Both the position numbers and the translations under genes were made by a program. This document shows positions 8,753-17,404 of a DNA stretch of 43,024 nucleotides, in pieces. The number at the start of each line of letters is the position of its first letter. Within the stretch, counting starts at the first letter, position 1. Below the pieces are notes generated by a model. That model had not been told where the DNA came from. It did no database searches and was given only the letters and a program-made list of their open reading frames with translations. Origin of the DNA: Spirochaetales bacterium (GTDB lineage: Bacteria; Spirochaetota; Spirochaetia; SZUA-6; JAFGRV01); contig JAFGKU010000004.1 of the NCBI GenBank assembly GCA_016928415.1, positions 1 to 43,024 on the forward strand, written 5' to 3'.

Positions 8753-9750
8753 GGTCACTGCATACGGTATTTTGTTTTTTGCTATTTTATTTAATGCCGG
8801 TGAACGGGGAACCTTTTCACTTATACGAACAGGTTCTGGTCAAACAGTTTGAAAACGGTTATTGTGATCAGGGCAGGGAATATTTAAAAGCTCATCCTGA
8901 AGGAACCGGCGCGCTTGTTTTTGATTCAGCGGGAAGGCTGTACCTGTTTGAGCCGAACAGTAAAACGCTGGCGGTTTTAGACGGGGGCTTCCAGTATACA
9001 AGGTCAATCAAACCTTTCCCCATGGGGGATATGCATAAACTGGCGGTAATGGAAAACGGGGATTTTCTCTGTTATTACGGTGATTATTCACTCACCAGGA
9101 TCAGCCCGGCGGGCTTGAGGCTGTTTTCCCTTTCATTGAAGACCCACCCGCTTTACAGGAAAATCAGGGGTGATGAATTCATGGTCATCGGCAACCTCGT
9201 GTTATTTTACCTCGTGGACGGTTCCCTTGCGGCTTTCAACAATCCGGGTCCGGACCCTTTAAAAAATAATGAAAAGTTACTTTTTGGTGAAGAACTTTCA
9301 TCGTTCCTGCCGGTCGATAAAAATATCCATGTTGAATCGATCAGTCCCGGTTTTGATTTTTCGGGGATTCCGGAAGATGGACTGACGGCATTATACGATG
9401 GTGACAGGCTGGTAACAAGAGATTTGCTGACTTTTCTTGCACAGAGCAAGGAAATCAGGAACATTGAGGACGTAAAAGTAATAGACTCGGAAATGGCGGT
9501 TGATTTGACTTTTTTCGTAAACAAAACACGCGATGCCTCTTTTATAGGTATTGATCAATCAGGCAATGCCTATTTTTATTCATACAACACATTTTTAATT
9601 TTCAATGGGACGGGGGAGCTTCTGGATGTGTTTAAGATAAGGAACAGGAGAACGACCACGTTTCCTGCCGTCTCTCCTGCCGGGGAAATTTTCTTTCTTT
9701 TCCATACATCTAAAATGAATGAACTGTATAAACTTGCCAAAAAATGGTAA
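8749..9750 (+). CDS. Secreted protein of unknown function, possible beta-propeller
   Basis: A 333-aa protein with an N-terminal signal peptide (MRSLHTVFCFLLFYLMPVNG). The mature part has repeating strand patterns such as ALVFDSAGRLYLFEPN, FIGIDQSGNAYFYS and AVSPAGEIFFLFH that recall NHL/TolB-type propeller blades. No catalytic motif is visible. The start codon overlaps the stop of the NlpC/P60-like gene by four bases, suggesting that the two products work in the same envelope process. Function is unknown. Confidence 0.65.
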   Translation: MRSLHTVFCFLLFYLMPVNGEPFHLYEQVLVKQFENGYCDQGREYLKAHPEGTGALVFDSAGRLYLFEPNSKTLAVLDGGFQYTRSIKPFPMGDMHKLAVMENGDFLCYYGDYSLTRISPAGLRLFSLSLKTHPLYRKIRGDEFMVIGNLVLFYLVDGSLAAFNNPGPDPLKNNEKLLFGEELSSFLPVDKNIHVESISPGFDFSGIPEDGLTALYDGDRLVTRDLLTFLAQSKEIRNIEDVKVIDSEMAVDLTFFVNKTRDASFIGIDQSGNAYFYSYNTFLIFNGTGELLDVFKIRNRRTTTFPAVSPAGEIFFLFHTSKMNELYKLAKKW

Positions 9751-9766
9751 TGGCAGGTATTCATTA

Positions 9767-9795
9767 TTGACAATTATTTCTTTACCGGATATTCT
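9767..9795 (+). promoter_or_regulatory. Putative promoter of the dehydrogenase gene
   Basis: TTGACA at 9767-9772 and TATTCT at 9790-9795 with a 17-bp spacer, directly after the preceding gene. This would give a leader of about 125 nt before the ATG at 9926. Confidence 0.5.
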
Positions 9796-9925
9796 CCCAG
9801 ATGGCGCCTTAAAAAAACCACCATACAGGAAAACTGTTCAATTCAATTTTTATGTACAATCGAGGTTTTCTGGGCTGACCGTAATAAATTCAGGGCTTTG
9901 AAAATGCCCATAAGCAGGAGGAACT

Positions 9926-10978
9926 ATGTACAAAATAGCAGTGATCGGCGGAGACGGCACGGGACCGGAAGTCGTTAAGGAAGGCCTTAAAGTATTGAAA
10001 AGTGTTTCCAGCGTCTTTGACATACAATTCCAGTTCGACGACTTTGACTACGGCGGAGACAGGTATCTTAAAACCGGGGTCGTTATATCGGACGAGGAAG
10101 TGGATAATTTAAGAAAATACGATGCCATTTATCTGGGTGCCATCGGCCACCCTGATGTGAAACCGGGTATACTTGAAACGGGTATTCTTCTTAAACTCAG
10201 GTTTGTCCTGGACCAGTACATCAACCTGCGTCCCATTAAACTGTACCCGAACGTGGAGACGCCCCTGGCGAACAAGAAACCGGAAGACATTGATTTTGTC
10301 GTTGTCAGGGAGAATACGGAAGACCTTTACTGCGGTGTGGGCGGATTCCTGCGCAAGGGGACAAAAGACGAAGTGGCCACACAGGAAATGATCGCCACAC
10401 GGATGGGCGTGGAACGCTGTGTCCGCTATGCCTTTGAATACACGAAAAAACGGAACAGGCGCAGGAAATTAACCCTCTGTGCCAAAACAAACGTTCTCAC
10501 CTATGCCCACGACCTCTGGTGGCGCGTTTTCAACGAGGTTGCAGGTGAATACCCCGATGTGGAAACCGATTACGCCCATGTGGACGCGACAACGATGTGG
10601 ATGGTGAAAAATCCCGAATGGTTCGACGTTATCGTCACCACCAACATGTTCGGCGACATCATTACGGATCTGGGCGCCATGATCCAGGGCGGAATGGGAA
10701 TCGCGGCCGGCGGGAACATCAATCCGAACGGCGTGTCCATGTTCGAGCCCATAGGCGGCTCGGCGCCGAAATACACCGGCAAGGATGTCATCAATCCCAT
10801 TGCCGCCATCCTGGCCGGGGGCATGATGCTTGAGACATTGGGCGAGGATGCCGCTGCCAAAGCGGTTGAGGACGCTTCCATCGCCGTTATTTCCAAAATG
10901 AAGAGTATGTCCGCTGGAAAGATGGGTTATTCCACCTCACAGGTGGGCGACATGGTCGCGGAAGGCATTAAGAAATAA
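9926..10978 (+). CDS. Isocitrate/isopropylmalate dehydrogenase family protein
   Basis: A 350-aa cytosolic beta-decarboxylating dehydrogenase. GGDGTGPEV at the N-terminus, RENTEDLYCG near residue 128, KTNVL near 188, TNMFGDIITDLGA near 235 and EPIGGSAPKYTGK with NPIAAILAG define the family and its metal, 2-hydroxyacid and NAD(P) sites. LeuB enzymes usually carry a different substrate loop (RELTGG). The RENTE loop is more like isocitrate, homoisocitrate or tartrate dehydrogenases, so leuB is not assigned. A very strong ribosome site (AGGAGG at about 9916) and a terminator behind it suggest a monocistronic, well-expressed gene. The substrate remains open. Confidence 0.88.
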   Translation: MYKIAVIGGDGTGPEVVKEGLKVLKSVSSVFDIQFQFDDFDYGGDRYLKTGVVISDEEVDNLRKYDAIYLGAIGHPDVKPGILETGILLKLRFVLDQYINLRPIKLYPNVETPLANKKPEDIDFVVVRENTEDLYCGVGGFLRKGTKDEVATQEMIATRMGVERCVRYAFEYTKKRNRRRKLTLCAKTNVLTYAHDLWWRVFNEVAGEYPDVETDYAHVDATTMWMVKNPEWFDVIVTTNMFGDIITDLGAMIQGGMGIAAGGNINPNGVSMFEPIGGSAPKYTGKDVINPIAAILAGGMMLETLGEDAAAKAVEDASIAVISKMKSMSAGKMGYSTSQVGDMVAEGIKK

Positions 10979-10990
10979 AAAAGACATAAA

Positions 10991-11023
10991 AAAAAAGCCG
11001 GCGTTAGTTCAACCGGCTTTTTT
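10991..11023 (+). terminator. Intrinsic terminator
   Basis: AAAAAAGCCGG at 10991-11001 pairs perfectly with CCGGCTTTTTT at 11013-11023, around an 11-nt loop and followed by more T. It serves the dehydrogenase gene and, because both flanks are A/T runs, could also stop the convergent gene at 11049. Confidence 0.85.
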
Positions 11024-11048
11024 TTTACCCACAGTTCAAATTTTATTA

Positions 11049-11603
11049 CTAGAACAGTTTGAATAAAAGGGAAAGACCGAGTTTCCCGTCCCATTTGGAC
11101 AGGGAAGCTGCAACAGCATCCGCTGTCAAGTTTGTATTTGTGAAATAGACGAGTGAAATTGCAATACTCCCGAGATTCAGGTCTGCCGCTGCCTTGAGAT
11201 TCAACCCCATGGCTACAGGATCAACGTTGGTGACCGACGCATCCGGCGGGAGCTGGATCATAAAATTCGGCCCTATTCCGAGTCCGAGTCTTAAAATCGC
11301 TATATCAAGGCACAACCCAACATCCAGCTTAATATCAATCACATGCGGTACCATTTCCAAGGTGGATGAATCGAATTTTCCGGGAGTGAACAATGCGTAT
11401 GCGGACCCCTGGAACATACCGATATTCAACCTGGAATCCAAACCGAAAGTAAAATCTTCCAGGCCGAAGCTTCTATCAGCATCCTGTACTGCAGGAGGTG
11501 CCGTAATAAGCATGTTATACATGGCCGTCGGACCGATCTGAAAATCCGCAAAGGCCATAATGGGTAAAATGAGCAATAGTGCTAAAATTAAAAGTTTTTT
11601 CAT
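11049..11603 (-). CDS. Small putative outer-membrane beta-barrel protein
   Basis: A 184-aa protein with a clear signal peptide (MKKLLILALLLILPIMAFA) followed by alternating hydrophobic strands with Gly turns and a C-terminal Phe (LLFKLF), the usual outer-membrane barrel ending. Its size fits an eight-stranded barrel. AGGAG precedes the ATG. No function can be assigned. It is monocistronic between a convergent terminator and its own promoter. Confidence 0.65.
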   Translation of the reverse strand: MKKLLILALLLILPIMAFADFQIGPTAMYNMLITAPPAVQDADRSFGLEDFTFGLDSRLNIGMFQGSAYALFTPGKFDSSTLEMVPHVIDIKLDVGLCLDIAILRLGLGIGPNFMIQLPPDASVTNVDPVAMGLNLKAAADLNLGSIAISLVYFTNTNLTADAVAASLSKWDGKLGLSLLFKLF

Positions 11604-11639
11604 TTCATTCTCCTTTCCTTATTGCTTCTCTAAGCATTA

Positions 11640-11645
11640 ATTATA
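11640..11645 (-). promoter_or_regulatory. TATAAT -10 element upstream of the small barrel gene
   Basis: On the minus strand a perfect TATAAT lies 37 bp upstream of the ATG. The -35 region is only an A/T tract, so the promoter may depend on an UP-like element. Confidence 0.4.
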
Positions 11646-11733
11646 GCTCTGAAATAAAAAAAATCCAGATTATTTTCATTTTAGATTCGATTGATACTGA
11701 TTACAAAATTGAATTTTGAACGTTTTTATTGTG

Positions 11734-11753
11734 AAAAAAGCCGAATTCGGGCT
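11734..11753 (-). terminator. Intrinsic terminator after the MBL/CNB gene
   Basis: On the minus strand, a few bases after the stop codon, AGCC and GGCT arms enclose a CGAATTC core (one unpaired C) and are followed by TTTTTT. Confidence 0.65.
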
Positions 11754-11758
11754 GAATT

Positions 11759-13903
11759 TTAAAAATCATACGATAATTTCACCAAAAGGCCGGGATTCTG
11801 TTCGAGAAACTGGGAATAATCCTCCCGTTTGATGGCGTACAGGGACAGCGGTGACCTGTAGGAGAAGGTATAATCACACGGCAGTTCCGGATTAAGGTCC
11901 CGAACGGATCCCACCATGTCGCCCCGCTTCAGGACGGCTATTTTTTTTCCTCCATGGCTAACCGTGACTTCACCCTTTCGGATTATATAAATATACTTCG
12001 AGCTCTGGCCTTCCTTGATGAGAATGCCGTGTTCGTCCAGTTCCACCGGGTGGAGAACCGATTCAATCCATGTTTTCTGGTAGGAAGTGAGTCTGCTGAA
12101 TATCTTGCTTGTGGACAGGATGTCCCAGCTTTCCTCGTCCCTGTTTTTAATGAGTTTTTTCAAAGTTTCTTCAAATTCCGTTCCGGAAATGAAGCTTAAA
12201 AAGAGGTCTTTTTTCATCGTATAAAGGGTGACGTCCGTTTCGGCTATGATATCGAACATTCTTTTCTGTCCCGTCAAAAGCGCCAGTTCACCGAAGTATT
12301 CGTATATACCGTACACTTTGTGCAAATTAGTATTTTCATAACCAACGGCCGCATTTCCCGATGCGATGATATAGAATTTATCTCCTATGGTGCCCTTTTT
12401 TATTATGAAGGAGTCTTTCTTGAATTTTTCTTCTTCAACAAACATGATGAAGTCCTGCACCTTTTCAATGGAAAAGGACTGGAAAAAATCAAGATGCTTC
12501 AATACACCGAGGATTTGATAAGTTTTTTCGAATTTAGGAGATGTCGTTTCCAGGTTGATCGTGTTTTCAATGCCGAATTTGGCCAATGTCAGGCCGGTTT
12601 CCCTGGGGAAATCCTTTTCGGCGATATGGTAAACAACCATGCGTTTCTGTACATCCTCCGGCAAAGAATTAAGGAATTTTATCGGTGTGTGGAGGGGAGG
12701 GATGCCGGATTCGTGGTAGATAACGGTGGAATCCCAGGGAAAATTGCTCAACTCCTTATAGCGTTCTTCGTTAATGACCTTTTCCTCCAGGAGCTGCTTA
12801 TGGATGGCCGGGTCATTCTGATGGTCCGAGGAATACACCATGCTCTGATTCTGAAAATTAACGGTAAAACCCATGGCCGGTATGGAATGGAGCGAGTAAA
12901 ACATCTTGAATTTACCGCCGTGGATGAAAACCGGTTTCCCTATATAAATGGGATGGAAGCTGAAAAGTTTTTTCAGGTAAGACACGGGTTCTTTTGACAG
13001 GGAGGAATATTTTCTCAGGAAACTGTTCAATATGGTTTGTGTAGTGTAAATGGTTATTTTACCTTCTTCAAGGATTTTCTGGAACGTGCCGGCGTCGTGG
13101 TCCGCATGGCAGTGCGTCAGAATGATGCTGTCGATGAACTTGGGATTGACATTGGATTCTTCAAGCCATTCGGTCGAATTGACGGGCGGGTCGATCATGA
13201 TTCCCGTATGGTTCAGCCAGATAATGAATCCCGAGGTGTTTTGTGTCGGGTCAAATCCATGACTGGGCCCCAGGCAGGTAATACCGAAAAGAGGGGGATT
13301 GTACGGTTCGGGAAGCCTTTGTCCGATATCGAATTGGGACCTGTAGGTGATGGTTCCCGGCACCTCCGCGATTTTCTTATCCTCTTCAAAAACTTCAAAA
13401 TCTTCCGCTTCATTTATTTTTATGGTGACTTCATTGATCTTGATTTGCTTGTCGACGAATGTGGCGATTTTAAACAAGTCGCTGAACGTAAAGTTCTTGT
13501 AGTATTCCAACTCAGCCTTTAAATTAGGAATGGTAACGTCCTTGAGTGTCGGATGGAAATCCTGTGAAATGTCGAGATTTTCCGGGCCGAAAACGGCTTC
13601 CTGCAGGACTTTTACCAGGTTGGCGGCCTGCTCCTGCGTACAGATAATGTATGTTTTCTTTTGTTTGATGAAAAAATTGAAATAAATGGGGAATTCGAGC
13701 TCGCCCAGGCTTATTCCCTTGTCCCAGTTGAACAGCTTTCTCGGCAGGACAAAGATCTGCGGTACGGATTCGGGCCTCATCATCGTGTCCTTTATTGTTT
13801 CCGGAGGCGATCCGAACTGGATTTGTCCCCGTTTGGTGTTTACTATGTAACCGCCTCGCGGTAATGTAATGATATTCGGACTTAACTTCGTTTCATCAAC
13901 CAT
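11759..13903 (-). CDS. Metallo-beta-lactamase-fold protein with two cyclic-nucleotide-binding domains
   Basis: A 714-aa soluble protein with no signal peptide. Residues about 1-200 are unique. Then comes an MBL-fold hydrolase with the metal motif H264-C-H266-A-D268-H269 and further His residues downstream. Two CNB domains follow: one at about 455-580 with the phosphate-binding cassette FGELALL and an Arg in QKRMFD, and a more divergent one at about 600-714 (YIIRKGEVTVSHGGK). Cyclic nucleotide binding probably gates the hydrolase. MBL-fold enzymes include cyclic nucleotide phosphodiesterases, so a feedback-controlled phosphodiesterase is a reasonable guess but not shown. AAGGGA precedes the ATG. 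It lies 53 bp behind the fumarase genes and may be co-transcribed with them. Confidence 0.82.
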   Translation of the reverse strand: MVDETKLSPNIITLPRGGYIVNTKRGQIQFGSPPETIKDTMMRPESVPQIFVLPRKLFNWDKGISLGELEFPIYFNFFIKQKKTYIICTQEQAANLVKVLQEAVFGPENLDISQDFHPTLKDVTIPNLKAELEYYKNFTFSDLFKIATFVDKQIKINEVTIKINEAEDFEVFEEDKKIAEVPGTITYRSQFDIGQRLPEPYNPPLFGITCLGPSHGFDPTQNTSGFIIWLNHTGIMIDPPVNSTEWLEESNVNPKFIDSIILTHCHADHDAGTFQKILEEGKITIYTTQTILNSFLRKYSSLSKEPVSYLKKLFSFHPIYIGKPVFIHGGKFKMFYSLHSIPAMGFTVNFQNQSMVYSSDHQNDPAIHKQLLEEKVINEERYKELSNFPWDSTVIYHESGIPPLHTPIKFLNSLPEDVQKRMVVYHIAEKDFPRETGLTLAKFGIENTINLETTSPKFEKTYQILGVLKHLDFFQSFSIEKVQDFIMFVEEEKFKKDSFIIKKGTIGDKFYIIASGNAAVGYENTNLHKVYGIYEYFGELALLTGQKRMFDIIAETDVTLYTMKKDLFLSFISGTEFEETLKKLIKNRDEESWDILSTSKIFSRLTSYQKTWIESVLHPVELDEHGILIKEGQSSKYIYIIRKGEVTVSHGGKKIAVLKRGDMVGSVRDLNPELPCDYTFSYRSPLSLYAIKREDYSQFLEQNPGLLVKLSYDF

Positions 13904-13956
13904 TGTATCAATCCCTTCTCACTTATAGTTTAATCGACTTATTTAATAAAACAATA

Positions 13957-14541
13957 TCAAATAACAAATCTGTCGAATTTATTTTTTTTAAACGATGCGG
14001 AACCGATTTCATAATAATCATTCCCATGGATGTCATTGATGACGATGACCGGAAAATCCTCAATCCGGAATTTCAGGATGGCTTCCGGTCCCAAATCCTC
14101 GTACGCGACAAGTTCCGAGCTTTTGACTTTTTGACTCAACAGGGCGGCGATGCCTCCTGTTGCGCTGAAATAGACGCATTTATATTTTTTGCAGGCTTCC
14201 CTGAATTCGGGAGACCGCCCGCCTTTGCCTATCATGGCCTTTATCCCCGCCTTTTCCATCAATTCCAGGGCATACTTGTCCATTCGTATCGAGGTTGTCG
14301 GCCCGACAGAGCCGATGATTTTACCCGGGGGAGCCGGTGAAGGCCCCGCATAAAAAATCGTGGCACCCTGTAAATCGAACGGCAATGGCATTTCCCGTTC
14401 CATCGATTCGATGATCCTTTTATGCGCCTGGTCTCTGGCGGTGTACATTTCACCGTTTAGGAGAATCCTGTCTCCAGCTTTCAGGGTTTCCAGGTCTGAA
14501 TCGTTTATTGGCGTATACAGCCGGATGGTAGTCCATGTCAT
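13957..14541 (-). CDS. Class I fumarate hydratase, C-terminal (beta) subunit
   Basis: A 194-aa protein matching the beta domain of two-subunit Fe-S fumarases and tartrate dehydratases: GDRILLNGEMYTARDQAHKR near the N-terminus, AGPSPAPPGKIIGSVGPTT in the middle and the conserved IGKGGRS. It joins with the alpha subunit just upstream, whose stop codon abuts this start, to interconvert fumarate and malate in the TCA cycle. L-tartrate dehydratase has the same architecture and cannot be excluded from sequence alone; fumarase is the commoner role. Confidence 0.88.
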   Translation of the reverse strand: MTWTTIRLYTPINDSDLETLKAGDRILLNGEMYTARDQAHKRIIESMEREMPLPFDLQGATIFYAGPSPAPPGKIIGSVGPTTSIRMDKYALELMEKAGIKAMIGKGGRSPEFREACKKYKCVYFSATGGIAALLSQKVKSSELVAYEDLGPEAILKFRIEDFPVIVINDIHGNDYYEIGSASFKKNKFDRFVI

Positions 14542-15384
14542 TTATATGGTAATCTCCTTGTGTCTGTGGCTGTGACAGCCGGTGTTTATGCACACCGGCA
14601 TGGAAGCTATATGGCAGGGCGCTTTCAATATGTGAACGGCAAGGCAGGTCGTGTTTCCGCCGAGACCCTGTGGCCCTATGCCCAGGTTGTTTATTTCAGC
14701 CAGTATTTCCTTTTCAAGGGCATCCAGGTCAGGGTCCGGATTGGGTGCGCCTATTTTCCTCAGTAAAGCTTTCTTTGCCATAAGTGCCGTCTGTTCCAGA
14801 TTCCCTCCTATGCCTATACCCAGGATAGTGGGAGGACAAGGATTCGCTCCTGACGTCCTTACGCTTTCCAGTATAAATCGTTTGATGGAATCAATTCCGT
14901 CCGACGGCAGCATCATTTTCAGGAAACTCATGTTTTCACATCCGCCGCCTTTCGGCATGGCGATTATCCTGACTTTGTCTCCGGGGACAATATCGAAATG
15001 GATGACAGCCGGGGTATTGTCCTGTGTGTTTATCCGCGTCAATGGGTCGTTGACGATGGATTTCCTTAAATAATTGCTGTTGTAAGCTTTTCTTACCCCT
15101 TCATTTATCGCGGATTTCAGGTCACCCCCCGAAAAAGCGACGTCCTGTCCAATTTCCATAAATACGGTAGCTGTCCCGCAGTCCTGGCAAAGAGGAAGAT
15201 GGTCTTTTAGCGCTGTCTGGGAATTGAGGAGAATCTGCTCCAGTATTTCCTTGCCCGTCATCGAGTTCTCTTTTTTCTCCGCTTCTATGAGCGCGTTAAC
15301 GACATCCGAAGGGAGTTCGAAATTCGCCTTTTCAAAAAGTTTTTCGATGGCCGAGGTTATCTCGTTCACGTCGATATTACGCAT
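14542..15384 (-). CDS. Class I fumarate hydratase, N-terminal (alpha) subunit
   Basis: The ATG at 15384 (280 aa) is preferred to an in-frame start at 15486, whose extra 34 residues come from AT-rich promoter DNA; GAGG lies about ten bases upstream. The protein carries the [4Fe-4S] ligand regions of class I fumarases: PLCQDCG (C66), NPCPPTILGIGIGG and GGNTTCLAVH. In place of the common CQDTG the sequence has CQDCG, adding C69 next to the cluster ligand. MEIGQD and INEGVRKAY are also family-typical. It is oxygen-sensitive and cytosolic, and works with the beta subunit encoded directly after it. Confidence 0.9.
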   Translation of the reverse strand: MRNIDVNEITSAIEKLFEKANFELPSDVVNALIEAEKKENSMTGKEILEQILLNSQTALKDHLPLCQDCGTATVFMEIGQDVAFSGGDLKSAINEGVRKAYNSNYLRKSIVNDPLTRINTQDNTPAVIHFDIVPGDKVRIIAMPKGGGCENMSFLKMMLPSDGIDSIKRFILESVRTSGANPCPPTILGIGIGGNLEQTALMAKKALLRKIGAPNPDPDLDALEKEILAEINNLGIGPQGLGGNTTCLAVHILKAPCHIASMPVCINTGCHSHRHKEITI

Positions 15385-15484
15385 TCTCGCTATTCCTCTC
15401 TTTAAATAATAGTAAATGCAATCCGATTTTGAAATAAAAAAAAATAAAATACCGGTAAAATTACATGGAAATCGTGATATACGC

Positions 15485-15539
15485 AAGCGGTTTTACCGCT
15501 TTTCTTAAACTTGACTTCCGGCTGTCCAGTTATTACACT
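15485..15539 (+). promoter_or_regulatory. Putative subtilase promoter with upstream inverted repeat
   Basis: TTGACT (15511-15516) and TACACT (15534-15539) are 17 bp apart, just before the AAGGAG ribosome site of the subtilase. Upstream, AAGCGG-TTTTA-CCGCTT (15485-15501) is a perfect inverted repeat in the divergent fumarase/subtilase region and could be an operator. The predicted leader is very short (about 13 nt), which lowers confidence. Confidence 0.4.
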
Positions 15540-15558
15540 TTTTCTTAAGGAGTAAATC

Positions 15559-17403
15559 ATGAAAAAAACCAGCGGTTTTATCGGATTCGGCATATTATTT
15601 CTTGTAATCGGCCTGTGCGTCGGTTTTTCCTTTTTATTCCAGAACCAGGAGAAAAGGTATTCGGAAATCCTGGTATCTGTGAATCCCGGGAGCATGGCCA
15701 AAATGACCGACTTGACCAGGATTGCCGATGAGCACGGATTTAAGCTGGAGGAACAGCCCTTCGCGTTCAAGGCAAAAAATTCCTTTACCGAAAAACATAA
15801 AATTTTCAAAATTTCAAAATATAACCTGGAGCCGGAAGAATTGAATACCGTTATCGGTAAATTCGCGCGGCTGCAGGCGGAAGGTGTGATTGAAGCGGTT
15901 GAACCGAATTACCGGGTAAAACTTTTTTCCAATGATCCCCTTTACGACAAGCAATGGAATTTAAAGCAGATGAATATCGAGGATGTATGGATAAAAGGGA
16001 CGGGAAAAGAGGTCGTCGTTGCCGTAGTTGACACCGGCGTATCGAAAAAACTGGGAGATCTTTCCTCCTCCCGCTTTGTCAAGGGGTACAACTTTGTCGA
16101 TCGCAACGAGGATTTTGAGGATGAAAACGGCCATGGAAGCCATGTCGCCGGTACGATCGGCCAGGATACGAATAACGGCAAAGGCGTTGCGGGAATCGCG
16201 TATGACTGTAAAATAATGCCTCTGAAAGTACTGGGTCCCAACGGGTACGGCTCCACGATGAACATCGCCGAGGCGATCGTCTACGCGGCCGAGAACGGGG
16301 CGAATGTCATAAACATGAGCCTGGGCGGCGGAGGTTTTTCGGAAGTGCTGAAAGATGCCTGCGATTTTGCGTACGAAAAAAATGTGATCGTGGTGGCGGC
16401 AGCCGGCAATGAAAGCCGGGGAAATTCTTCCTTCCCGGGAAGGTACGATACGGTGATCTCTGTGGCAGCCTCCGGTCCCGCATTTGACCTGGCCGGTTAT
16501 TCCAATTACGGTATTGGAGTGGACCTGGTGGCGCCGGGAGGAGATACGAGATCGGCGCTCCATGACGGGGTGCTTCAGAATGCCCCCGCTTTTTTGGCTG
16601 ATAAAATTGACGGATATGAAAAAGCGGGCGATGATTATTTTTATTATTTTCAGGGCACGTCGATGGCCTCCCCGCATGTGGCCGGGTTAAGCGCTATCCT
16701 GTACCAGTTGGGGGTCAGGACGCCTGACAGAATGCGGCAATTGCTAGTATCTTCCTCGACGCGGAGCATAACCGAAATGCCGTTAATAGATCCGGTCAAT
16801 GCGGTCAACAACATCTCAAAGAACGTTAAGGTGCCCGAAAAGGGGAGGGTGGAACCTACCGAGCCGAATTACAATACCGGTGCTGTCACAACATCGTTTC
16901 TCACATCTTTGTTTACCGTGCTTATCGGCATCGCTCTGCTCTTCGTTTTTGATAAAACAAGAAAGAAGACGGGAACCATTGAAAACATCCACAAGCTGCC
17001 GACATACCTGGGTGTGATTTTAGGGGCCAGCGGACTGTCGCTGGTCGGCACCTTTCTGCAGAATATTTTTCCTTTCTCAATCCTGCCGGAGCGTTTCGCC
17101 GGTATCCTGTTCAATTCCGTGCTGGATTATGACAGGGTGATTTTTCTGCTCAACCAGCCCACAATGTTCTGGCATAATTTACTCATCCCCGCATTCTTTG
17201 CCGTTTTACTGAATTTCAAGGACCAGGGGAAGAGAAGATTCTCCGTGGGAATGCTTGTCGGATTTTCCGCCAAGCTGATAGGTGACGGCCTGTTCGTGAG
17301 GGAAATGCTTATTGTTCCCGACGGCTTCTGGGCGATACTGTTTCTGGTTGTAAACGGCTTGTTGGCATTCACGCTTCCCTATATCGTTGTAAAGGAGTCG
17401 TGA
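15559..17403 (+). CDS. Membrane-anchored subtilisin-like serine protease (S8) with propeptide and C-terminal TM domain
   Basis: A 614-aa protein. Residues 8-28 are a signal anchor. Residues about 34-125 look like an inhibitor I9/fervidolysin-type propeptide, ending VEPNYRVKLF. The peptidase S8 domain follows with D158 (VVDTG), H192 (GHGSHVAG), oxyanion N284 (AAGNES) and S368 (GTSMASPH). From about residue 440 the chain is strongly hydrophobic, with four or more TM helices, a tail unusual for subtilases. The active site should face the periplasm. AAGGAG at 15547 supports the start. A small propeptide-like gene follows with one base between them. The role may be envelope protein processing; the target is unknown. 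Confidence 0.9.
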   Translation: MKKTSGFIGFGILFLVIGLCVGFSFLFQNQEKRYSEILVSVNPGSMAKMTDLTRIADEHGFKLEEQPFAFKAKNSFTEKHKIFKISKYNLEPEELNTVIGKFARLQAEGVIEAVEPNYRVKLFSNDPLYDKQWNLKQMNIEDVWIKGTGKEVVVAVVDTGVSKKLGDLSSSRFVKGYNFVDRNEDFEDENGHGSHVAGTIGQDTNNGKGVAGIAYDCKIMPLKVLGPNGYGSTMNIAEAIVYAAENGANVINMSLGGGGFSEVLKDACDFAYEKNVIVVAAAGNESRGNSSFPGRYDTVISVAASGPAFDLAGYSNYGIGVDLVAPGGDTRSALHDGVLQNAPAFLADKIDGYEKAGDDYFYYFQGTSMASPHVAGLSAILYQLGVRTPDRMRQLLVSSSTRSITEMPLIDPVNAVNNISKNVKVPEKGRVEPTEPNYNTGAVTTSFLTSLFTVLIGIALLFVFDKTRKKTGTIENIHKLPTYLGVILGASGLSLVGTFLQNIFPFSILPERFAGILFNSVLDYDRVIFLLNQPTMFWHNLLIPAFFAVLLNFKDQGKRRFSVGMLVGFSAKLIGDGLFVREMLIVPDGFWAILFLVVNGLLAFTLPYIVVKES

Positions 17404-17404
17404 T

